Shown here: piece by piece, positions 17,768 to 25,516 of the stretch
Layout of the letters: every line of letters starts with the position of its first letter
Position numbering within the stretch: position 1 is the first letter of the stretch
Source: Sphingomonas sp. Leaf208
GTDB lineage: Bacteria > Pseudomonadota > Alphaproteobacteria > Sphingomonadales > Sphingomonadaceae
Reading direction: 5' to 3'
Length of the DNA stretch: 35,331 nt
NCBI RefSeq assembly: GCF_001421415.1
Contig: NZ_LMKH01000010.1
Location: forward strand, 214-35,544
Program-made: the position numbers and the translations under genes
Notes under the pieces: generated by a model
What the model saw: only the letters and a program-made list of their open reading frames with translations
What the model was told of the DNA's origin: nothing
Databases searched by the model: none

Positions 17768-20700
17768 CGCACCACCACCGTCGAAGGCGTCACGTTCCAT
17801 CCGCTAAGGCGTACGCTCACCGGTCCGGCCGCGCGGCTCGTCGGGTATCGCACGGCGATCACCCGTTCCTCTCCTGGAAGAAGAGAGACGTAGTTGTCGG
17901 TGAAGTAGGCTGGCAGAACCTGTTTTCCGGCTGCGTCGAAAAGCGTGGCCTTCGCCTCGATGATCGGCGTCTGAGTGGCATTCCGAAGCGTGATGGTAGC
18001 GGCTGTCTCCGCTCCGTCGATCCGTGCCGTCGTGGACGCCGTCAGTCCGACCTTCGGCATCGCCGTCATACCCTTCAGGTCCGATGGCTGGCGGCCCTCC
18101 CAATAGAAGTTCCGCGAGAGACTCGTGCCCTTTGCATCCACGGCTTCGAGACTGACCAGCGTCACCGGAGTCGAACTCAGCATTTCAGGAGCGATCGTCA
18201 TGGCGTCTGAAACGCCTTCGCCAGCCGCATCCAACTGCACGGAACGATCCGCGATGACCTTGCCTTGCAGATCGGTCATCCTCACTCGAACCTTCAGCCC
18301 GCGCAGCGGTTCGCGCGTGTTGTTGACCACCACGATCTTGTGATCCGGCAGGTTCATCTGCACGTGGACCGGTTCCGACGATTTCTGGACCGCGTAGTAG
18401 GACGCCTGCGTATCGTAATCCGAGCTGAAGATGTTCCATGCGCTGGATGGCCAGGCAGGTTGGGTCATCCACAGCATCCGAGCGCTGTTCGTCTTCCAGA
18501 TGCCGGCGTTGAACCCTTCGAAGATGGCCCGATGCGAGTCATACTGCAGAAGCTGCGCCTTGCCGCTGAAGTCCTCTAGGCTGGTCGGCTCACCGAAACG
18601 AACGCGCATGGCATCCATGTAGGTCTTGACCGATCCGCCCCGATCCTGATGCCAGTCGTGGTAGGCCCATGCGTCGCTGATCGGCCAGAGATCCTCCTTC
18701 GGGATCGCGCGCTTCCAGCTTTCCAGAGTAGGGAATGACGGCGTGCCGAGTTCCACCGCAAAACCCTTGGCATGCTCGGTGAAGTAGGTTTCGGGTTCCC
18801 GCCAGTCATAGGGCCCGCTTCCGGCAAGATTCACGTTATTGGAGGAGCCCATGTAAAGCCGGGTTCCGTCCTCCTTTTCGATCAGCGACTGCAAAGCAAC
18901 GTTGAGCGACGGCTGCGGAACACCCTCGTTCCGGCCGATCCACGCAACGATCGATGGGTGATTCCGATACCGGGCCACGACGTCCTGCGCATTGTTCATG
19001 AACAGGGGCACATCGTCGACCTGCTGGTTGTAATCCTGTGTCGATTCCCAGAAATCGTTGAGAACCATCAGGCCATATTCGTCCGCCAGATCGAAGAACA
19101 CGTCCTCGGTGTTCTGGCCGACCCAGTTGCGGATGATGTTCATGTTGCCGTCACGGTGCAGGCGGAAGAAAGGCTCCAGTCGGTCGCGCTCGATGCGCTT
19201 CATAAAATCGTCCATGCCGATGTTCCCGCCCCGAGCGGCGATGCGGACGCCGTTCACGCGGATGACGAGATGCGGCGCGAGCTCCTCCTCGCCATCGATC
19301 CGCGTTACAGCGGCCGACTTGAGCGCACCTGGCGCCAGGGATGCGGCCCAGCCGCCCTTGACCTTGCGGATTCCGTCGTGAGTGCCATCGACGATATGCT
19401 GTCCCATCGATCTGGCGCGAGAAAGATCGATGCCGACCCGACGCAGCTCTCCCGCATCGTCCATCAACGACATGTCGTAGGTCACCTGCCGAATCCCGAA
19501 GCGCGTCGTGCGCTCGTCGGACTTCCTCCCTGCGATCGACGTCTCGATGCGCAGATCGTGGAGGTTCGGCTTGCCGTAGCCGTTAGGCCACCAGAGTAGC
19601 GGGTTTCGGACGGTGAGTTGCGGGAACTCGCCGGGCATGAACGCGACGACGGTCTTCTGCCGCGGGGCGAGTTGAACGGAACGGCTGACGGCGACGTCGT
19701 CGAAGCTCGCGCGCACGACGGTCTCGACAGGCTGATCCGTAAGGTTCTCGACCGGGACGCGAACCTCGACGTTCGCGAGGCTGTTGTCAGGCTTTGGAAG
19801 CGTCGTGACGATCTGCGGATCGCCTATCCGCGCCGCGCTGACCTGTTCGATCAGCACGGGCTGCCAGATCCCCATGTTCCGATCGCGGATGGACGGTATC
19901 CAGTCCCAGCCCTCGGCTGCGACAAAGGTGGGGCCGTCAAGGACGAGCATGCCACCGTTCTCGCCGGCACCGGCCTTCAAGGACTCCTCCTGGGCGATGC
20001 CGGGATGGGGCGGGGGAAGGATCTTCACGGCGACGGCGGCAATGGTGCCAGGCGCGGCCACCTTCGAGATGTCGAAGCGGCCGCGAACGAATGCGCCCTT
20101 CACATCGCCTACGAGCTGCCCGTTGACCCAGATCTCCGCGGCATAGTTGATCCCCTTGAACGTAAGGAACGTGTTCGTCGCGGCTTTTCCCGCTGGCACG
20201 CGGAACTGTGTGCGATACCAGTAGGCCTGCCGGCTGAGCTTCTCCGGAATGGCCATGTTGTTGAGGCCGTAACCAGGATCAGGATAGACGCCCCGATCTA
20301 CCAGAGTCGTCAGGACGGTTCCCGGCACCGTGGCGACGTGCCAGCGGCTGACGTCGTATCCAGCCCTGGACACGACCGCTCCTGCGTCGTGGATGTCCGG
20401 TGCGGCAACGAGGCGCCAGCCGTTCAGCGTCCAGCGCCCGTCCGCGCCGCTCGCCAGAACCGGCAGATCCGGGATCGGCTTGGCGATCGGAGCCGAAAAG
20501 GGCGCACCTGACTTCGGGAGCGTATCGGCGGACTGAGGCGCCTCCATACCGATCTGCTGCTTCTTCTGCACCGGCCATTTCGGGCTGTTCGTCGCGAAGC
20601 CGATGAGATCCGGATTAGGAAGCCGACCCGCCTCAGATGCGATCGTTGCTGACGGGGTCCCGGACTGGTCCAGGCGAACGTCCGCCAAGCGGCCTGCAAA

Positions 20701-21195
20701 CGTCTGGTAGCCGGACTGGCGTGGCGCGACAGTCATCGATCCCTGGGAAGCGAACCCTTCTAGGCGTCGAGCCCGCCCCGCGGTTCTGCCATTGACGTAA
20801 AGGACGAGGCCGTTGGCATCGTTGATCACCGCAAAATGGGTCCAACGCCCGACCGGCATCGTCGCATTGGCGGTAATTCTGGTCGAGCCCGCAATGAATG
20901 TAGGACGCCCCTTGACCAGGTTCAGCGCGAACGCGACCTTCCCCTGATCAGCTTGCGCCATCAGCTGCGCGTCCGCTGCCGAAGCGTCCTTGGGCAATAC
21001 CCACCCGCTCAGTGTGAAGTCACCGGTTCGAGCCGTAGCGTTCGCTGACCGCGCCGCGATTGGGACCTTAACGCTGTCGCCGCCACGCGCGATGTCGACG
21101 TTGATGGGACCGCCCACGACGGCTGATGGCTTGCTAGCCGAGGCCTGCCACCCGCTAAGCGCCGTTGCCGCAAGCGCTACCGCCAAATACTTCAT
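17764..21195 (-). CDS. Secreted GH2-family glycosidase with LamG-like domain (copy 2)
   Basis: A 1143-residue paralogue of the enzyme at 9266-12742, with the same architecture: signal peptide (MKYLAVALAATALSGWQASA), LamG-like domain at about 60-190, GH2 sugar-binding fold (EIWVNGQLVGDVKGAFVRGR), Ig-like domains, TIM barrel and C-terminal beta domains. The acid/base is Glu757 (WIGRNEGVPQP) and the probable nucleophile is Glu815 (FAVELGTPSFP), the same 58-residue spacing as in copy 1. It probably removes terminal beta-linked residues, with mannose favoured by context. The ATG at 21195 has a perfect GGGAGGAA upstream; a start at 21222 is less likely. It is the first gene of the minus-strand operon and is transcribed divergently from the TonB receptor, with the dyad operator between them. 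Confidence 0.88.
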   Translation of the reverse strand: MKYLAVALAATALSGWQASASKPSAVVGGPINVDIARGGDSVKVPIAARSANATARTGDFTLSGWVLPKDASAADAQLMAQADQGKVAFALNLVKGRPTFIAGSTRITANATMPVGRWTHFAVINDANGLVLYVNGRTAGRARRLEGFASQGSMTVAPRQSGYQTFAGRLADVRLDQSGTPSATIASEAGRLPNPDLIGFATNSPKWPVQKKQQIGMEAPQSADTLPKSGAPFSAPIAKPIPDLPVLASGADGRWTLNGWRLVAAPDIHDAGAVVSRAGYDVSRWHVATVPGTVLTTLVDRGVYPDPGYGLNNMAIPEKLSRQAYWYRTQFRVPAGKAATNTFLTFKGINYAAEIWVNGQLVGDVKGAFVRGRFDISKVAAPGTIAAVAVKILPPPHPGIAQEESLKAGAGENGGMLVLDGPTFVAAEGWDWIPSIRDRNMGIWQPVLIEQVSAARIGDPQIVTTLPKPDNSLANVEVRVPVENLTDQPVETVVRASFDDVAVSRSVQLAPRQKTVVAFMPGEFPQLTVRNPLLWWPNGYGKPNLHDLRIETSIAGRKSDERTTRFGIRQVTYDMSLMDDAGELRRVGIDLSRARSMGQHIVDGTHDGIRKVKGGWAASLAPGALKSAAVTRIDGEEELAPHLVIRVNGVRIAARGGNIGMDDFMKRIERDRLEPFFRLHRDGNMNIIRNWVGQNTEDVFFDLADEYGLMVLNDFWESTQDYNQQVDDVPLFMNNAQDVVARYRNHPSIVAWIGRNEGVPQPSLNVALQSLIEKEDGTRLYMGSSNNVNLAGSGPYDWREPETYFTEHAKGFAVELGTPSFPTLESWKRAIPKEDLWPISDAWAYHDWHQDRGGSVKTYMDAMRVRFGEPTSLEDFSGKAQLLQYDSHRAIFEGFNAGIWKTNSARMLWMTQPAWPSSAWNIFSSDYDTQASYYAVQKSSEPVHVQMNLPDHKIVVVNNTREPLRGLKVRVRMTDLQGKVIADRSVQLDAAGEGVSDAMTIAPEMLSSTPVTLVSLEAVDAKGTSLSRNFYWEGRQPSDLKGMTAMPKVGLTASTTARIDGAETAATITLRNATQTPIIEAKATLFDAAGKQVLPAYFTDNYVSLLPGEERVIAVRYPTSRAAGPVSVRLSGWNVTPSTVVVR

Positions 21196-21288
21196 GCTTC
21201 CTCCCTCAGGCGTCAAAACCATTTGCTGCCTACCAGTTCGGGGCAGCCATGATCGATCGTCGATGACTGGGATAGCACCTCCCTAAAT

Positions 21289-21309
21289 TTATTCAATCAA
21301 ATTGAATAA
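21289..21309. promoter_or_regulatory. 21-bp perfect dyad operator, copy 1 (probable ROK-repressor site)
   Basis: Two 9-bp arms, TTATTCAAT and ATTGAATAA, are separated by CAA. The same 21 bases recur exactly at 25362-25382. The site lies in the divergent promoter region between the GH2 gene (start 21195) and the TonB receptor gene (start 21450), so one regulator could control both directions. The TTATT...AATAA outline resembles NagC/Mlc operators of the ROK family. Confidence 0.75.
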
Positions 21310-21449
21310 GTCTTGATCTCGGCTTCTCAGTGTGTTTCTCTGCAACTCTAAGACAGGGCTTAGACACCGGTCGTCACAGGAGAGGACTCGACGCTGCGGC
21401 AACCGCGGCGCTCGTCCCCGCTTGCGCGATCAACACAGGGGACGACACC

Positions 21450-24359
21450 ATGCGTACGGGCAGACAACTCATCGCAATGCGCCTGCTTGCAGGCTCGGCA
21501 GCTATTCTGATGCATCCTGACGCTGCATTGGCGCAGCAAGAGGTATCGTCTGCCGCACAGGAGGACGTGTCGCAGGATATCGTCGTCACGGGCGTCCGCG
21601 GCGCGCAGCAGAAGGCGATCAACGTCAAGCGCGATGCAGCACAAATCGTGGACTCGATCGCGGCGGAAGACATCGGCAAGCTGCCGGATGCGACCATCGC
21701 GGACTCTCTGCAGCGGGTGCCCGGCGTCCAGATCACGCGATCCGCAGGGGAGGGGGCTTCCCTAAACATCCGTGGTCTGGGTCAGGTGCTTACGACATTG
21801 AACGGGGAGCAGTTTCTAGGTGCCTCGAACATAACGGGAGCGCAGCCAAACCTCACCGACGTCCCATCGGAACTCTTCGCCGGCGTCGACGTGATAAAGT
21901 CGCCAACGGCGCGCAACCTGTCCGGCGGTGTCTCCGGGATCGTCGATCTCAAGACGCGCCGCCCCTTCGACCTACCCAAGGGGTTGACCGCATCGGTGTC
22001 GGGTCAGCACGTCTACGGAAACCGCACCAAGGACTGGAGCCAGCAGTATTCGGCGCTAGTCGGATGGAACAACGGCCGGTTCGGCGGACTGCTTGCGGTA
22101 GCATACGACGACCTGACGCTGTCAAATCAGCGCCCATCGATCACCAACGGCATCCGCAAGACGACGGACAGGGCGGCGGGTTTCGACACGAGAGGCGATG
22201 GCGACATCACGAACAGCACCCTGCGCGCCGATGGCGACTACTTCTACAATCCCGTCGCCTTCGAAATGAGCAACTCGATCACTGATCGACAGAGGCTGGG
22301 CGCCAACGCGTCGGCGCAGTATCAGATCACGGACTCGCTCCAGCTCATTGGAGATCTGGCCTACACGCGCCTGCGAAACCGAGACTCTGGCGTTTCGGCC
22401 GTGCTGCACAACAATTTTTCCGACAACGCCTACCAGTCCAGTTCGATCATCGACGGAAACGGCGTGCTGGAGGTCGGAAACGCGAACCTGTTCCGTTTCC
22501 ACACATCGACCATCAACAACTATACCAAGGCTCGTTCGCTTAACACGAACGTTGAATTGCGCTTCGACGACGGAGGCCCGTTCACAGCGTCGGCGCGTTG
22601 GGTGCAGGCGGATTCGAAATCGAGCTACATCTCCGGCAACGTCGATGCATGGGCCACCAGAAGCATTCTCGTTCCGAGGAGCTCGAGCGTCGCCGACTGC
22701 ACGACGACGCCGGCGTCCTGCGTTTACGGCAATCCGGGCGGTCTTCCCAGCGTCCTCGCTAGCATCGACTTCCGCAACCACTACCCTGCGGTGTCGTTCG
22801 CGAGCGACGTGACGAACCCTGCGCTTTACTCGCTGACGTCCACATGGGCCTTCGGAAACCGCTCCGAAGCACAGCTCGACGCGTATCGGATTGATGGGGC
22901 CTACCAGGTCAGCGACGACGGCCTTCTGCGAAAGCTACAGTTCGGCGGCCGATACGGGACGCGTGACGTCAGCAACGACGCTTTCCGGCTCTTGTCTCCG
23001 ATCTCGTTCGGGGGGACGCCTTATCTCTACTACTTCAAGGACGCGACTGGCATTAACCGGGTAAACGGGCTCAACCGCTCCCTCGTGCCGGTGCGCAAGT
23101 TCGCCGACATTCCCGGCCTGACCACGATGGCCACCGGCTTTGGTCCCATTACGGGCATTCCAGCCCTACCAGCGATCAATCCGACCGCGCTCAACGATGT
23201 CCGGCAGTTCAATGAGGCATTGTTTCCTGGTACGCGGGAATTCGCAAACCCGACCCAGTCGTATCGCGTCAACAGTCGTGACGTCGCCGCCTACCTTCAG
23301 GCGGACGTCGGCGGGCAGCTGATCGTTCCGTTCACTGGGAACGTAGGATTGCGCTACGCGCGCAACTCGCTCGACATCTTCACCAACCCAGCGAACGGGA
23401 TCGCCTTCGTCGGGTTGAACGCCAACAACGGCGTCCAGCTCGCGCTGCCCACCGTAAAATACAAGAACGACAGCGACTTCTGGCTACCGAATGCCAATCT
23501 CAATTTTGAGCTGGCGAGCGACATGCGACTGCGGTTCGCGTTCGCCAAGGTCGTCGGGACCTACGATCTGGCCACGCTCGGGCAGGGCTTCGCGTTCAGT
23601 TACGTCATCAACGGTTCGCGGACGTTCAACGGGCAGCCCCTCCCGTCGGATCTAAAACGGTTCAACTCGGGATCCGCCGGAAACCCATCTCTGAAGCTTC
23701 CGCAGTCGACGAACTACAATGTTTCCTATGAGTGGTATTTCTCGCGCAACAGCATCCTGTCGGTGGCTGCCTTCCTGTTCGACGTCAAATCGTTCCTACA
23801 AACGAACACGGCCATAGAAGCGCAGCCAGACGAAGACGACGTCGTTCGCGAGGGGGGACCAGTGACGCGCCCTGCTAATGGGAAGGGCGGGATCATCAAA
23901 GGTGTGGAGATTGGGCTCCAGACGACCTTCGACTATCTGCCTGGTCTGCTCAGCGGCTTCGGCACGCAGCTGAACTACACGTTGTCCGACAGCAGCAGCT
24001 CGAACGTCGATCTCTTTGGAAGGACGCTGCCCGTTCCAGACAACTCCCGACACCAGGTCAACGCTGTCGTCTTCTATCAGAAGGGGCCATTCCAGGGGCG
24101 GGTCGCAATGAACTACCGCAGCAAGCGGTTCAACGGCCTGACCCCCGCCGGAAGCGACAATTTGGCCGTCTTCACGAAACCGACGAACTATCTGGACGCA
24201 TCACTCAGCTACGACGTCACGCCGCGCTTCACTGTATACGTGCAGGGCACCAACCTCACGCAGGAGAACGAGGAGCGCTACGCCCAGTTCAAGAACTTCT
24301 ATCTCGATCAGGCCATCTTCGAACGCCGCGTCTTGGGCGGGGTTCGGATACGGCTATGA
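21450..24359 (+). CDS. TonB-dependent outer-membrane receptor (copy 1)
   Basis: A 969-residue receptor. Signal peptide cleavage is likely after the ALA of DAALAQQ. A TonB-box-like DIVVTGVRG follows, then the plug domain (IADSLQRVPGVQITRSAGEG, SLNIRGLGQVLTTLNGEQFL) and a long beta-barrel ending in the aromatic or hydrophobic C-terminal strand RVLGGVRIRL. It imports a large ligand, here most likely an oligosaccharide, into the periplasm using TonB energy. The frame opens at 21330, but the ATG at 21450 gives the signal peptide and follows AGGGGAC. The esterase gene begins inside its stop codon. It is closely paralogous to the receptor at 25517-28459, including runs of near-identical plug sequence. 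Confidence 0.92.
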   Translation: MRTGRQLIAMRLLAGSAAILMHPDAALAQQEVSSAAQEDVSQDIVVTGVRGAQQKAINVKRDAAQIVDSIAAEDIGKLPDATIADSLQRVPGVQITRSAGEGASLNIRGLGQVLTTLNGEQFLGASNITGAQPNLTDVPSELFAGVDVIKSPTARNLSGGVSGIVDLKTRRPFDLPKGLTASVSGQHVYGNRTKDWSQQYSALVGWNNGRFGGLLAVAYDDLTLSNQRPSITNGIRKTTDRAAGFDTRGDGDITNSTLRADGDYFYNPVAFEMSNSITDRQRLGANASAQYQITDSLQLIGDLAYTRLRNRDSGVSAVLHNNFSDNAYQSSSIIDGNGVLEVGNANLFRFHTSTINNYTKARSLNTNVELRFDDGGPFTASARWVQADSKSSYISGNVDAWATRSILVPRSSSVADCTTTPASCVYGNPGGLPSVLASIDFRNHYPAVSFASDVTNPALYSLTSTWAFGNRSEAQLDAYRIDGAYQVSDDGLLRKLQFGGRYGTRDVSNDAFRLLSPISFGGTPYLYYFKDATGINRVNGLNRSLVPVRKFADIPGLTTMATGFGPITGIPALPAINPTALNDVRQFNEALFPGTREFANPTQSYRVNSRDVAAYLQADVGGQLIVPFTGNVGLRYARNSLDIFTNPANGIAFVGLNANNGVQLALPTVKYKNDSDFWLPNANLNFELASDMRLRFAFAKVVGTYDLATLGQGFAFSYVINGSRTFNGQPLPSDLKRFNSGSAGNPSLKLPQSTNYNVSYEWYFSRNSILSVAAFLFDVKSFLQTNTAIEAQPDEDDVVREGGPVTRPANGKGGIIKGVEIGLQTTFDYLPGLLSGFGTQLNYTLSDSSSSNVDLFGRTLPVPDNSRHQVNAVVFYQKGPFQGRVAMNYRSKRFNGLTPAGSDNLAVFTKPTNYLDASLSYDVTPRFTVYVQGTNLTQENEERYAQFKNFYLDQAIFERRVLGGVRIRL

Positions 24360-25339
24360 AACGCACGAACGCGTCGGCACAGCTTGCCAGTTGGATCGTC
24401 CGGAGCGTGATCGCGATTGTCGCGCTTTCGGGCGGCGCCGCAGCATCCGCGGCACGTCCCCACTGCGAACTGACGCCATCCGGGCGACAGATCATCGAGA
24501 TCGGGACGGTGGGCATGGCTCGTCCGGTATTACTCTACGTGCCTCACGCGACCCGGTCCTGGAAGGCTCTGCCGCTCATTCTCAACCTGCACGGGAGCGG
24601 CTCGAATGGCGCACAGCAGCTCGACCGTTCGGGATTGATGGAACTTGCGGATCGCCACCACGTGATCGTGGCCTCGCCGGATGGGGGGCTGACGCTTCCG
24701 TCCGGTGGTCTGGCCTGGAACATCCCAGGCGTGCCGACCACGGCCGGGACCTTGCCGCCGGCCGATGCACCCGATGACGTCGCGCACATCCTGACGTTGA
24801 TCGACACGTTGATCGCCAAGGGCTGCACCGACCCAGAACGCGTTTACGCAACCGGTCTATCCGGAGGCGGCCGGATGGTCTCACTGCTTGGCTGCGTTCT
24901 GTCTGATCGCCTGGCGGCGATCGCGCCGGTGGTAGGGCTTAGAGCGGGTGCGCCAGATCGCTCGACGCCTCCGAAACCCGACGTGAAGACCTGCCAGCCG
25001 ACAAGGCCTATGCCGGTCGTTGCCTTTTCGGGCGGCGCTGACACCACAAATCCGATCGATGGCGGTGGAGCGAGGTATTGGCAGTATGGGTTGCTGGCAG
25101 CCGAGCGCCGTTGGGCGGACATTGATGGATGCCGAGGCGTCGCCGAAACTGAACTTGGCAGGTCTGGAAGAATGAAGCGTCGTTATCTCGGCTGCCAGCC
25201 GGGGGTGGACGTAGTCTCCTATGTGACGAGGAGTGGCACACACGAGTGGGGCGTCGCAGACACGCGGCTTATGTGGCGCTTCATGTCCGAGCATAGCCGT
25301 CTACTCAGAAGTGACCCAGCAGCCCCACCAGAGCCCTAA
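24356..25339 (+). CDS. Secreted CE1-like alpha/beta-hydrolase esterase (PHB-depolymerase/feruloyl-esterase family)
   Basis: A 327-residue protein with an N-terminal hydrophobic signal segment (about 12-33). The esterase fold has an oxyanion-hole motif LNLHGSGSNG near residue 80, nucleophile Ser169 in the elbow GLSGGGRM, Asp229 in FSGGADTTNP, and His296 in SGTHEWG, so the catalytic triad is complete. Members of this family remove acetyl or feruloyl groups from plant polysaccharides, or act on polyhydroxyalkanoates. Between two TonB receptors and GH2 enzymes, deacylation of an imported glycan is the likely role. The ATG overlaps the receptor stop (ATGA), so translation is coupled. Confidence 0.87.
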   Translation: MKRTNASAQLASWIVRSVIAIVALSGGAAASAARPHCELTPSGRQIIEIGTVGMARPVLLYVPHATRSWKALPLILNLHGSGSNGAQQLDRSGLMELADRHHVIVASPDGGLTLPSGGLAWNIPGVPTTAGTLPPADAPDDVAHILTLIDTLIAKGCTDPERVYATGLSGGGRMVSLLGCVLSDRLAAIAPVVGLRAGAPDRSTPPKPDVKTCQPTRPMPVVAFSGGADTTNPIDGGGARYWQYGLLAAERRWADIDGCRGVAETELGRSGRMKRRYLGCQPGVDVVSYVTRSGTHEWGVADTRLMWRFMSEHSRLLRSDPAAPPEP

Positions 25340-25361
25340 GCGGAAAGTAGCACGTCAACTT

Positions 25362-25382
25362 TTATTCAATCAAATTGAATAA
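25362..25382. promoter_or_regulatory. 21-bp perfect dyad operator, copy 2
   Basis: Arms TTATTCAAT and ATTGAATAA around CAA, identical to the site at 21289-21309. It lies 134 bp before the start of the second TonB receptor, almost the same distance as copy 1 has to the first receptor (140 bp). Both are followed by AGT and TTG. Conserved spacing and sequence argue for co-regulation of the two receptors by one repressor. Confidence 0.75.
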
Positions 25383-25516
25383 GTATTGCAAACGCAAATG
25401 AAAGATGCTTTTCAGGCAAGACCAAGAGGGCTTGGAAAGAGCCGGTTGGGGAGGGAACATGACACTGCGCCGAAGCGCCGTGCACGTTCGAGTTCCCTCC
25501 CGGTCAGGATGAGGGG

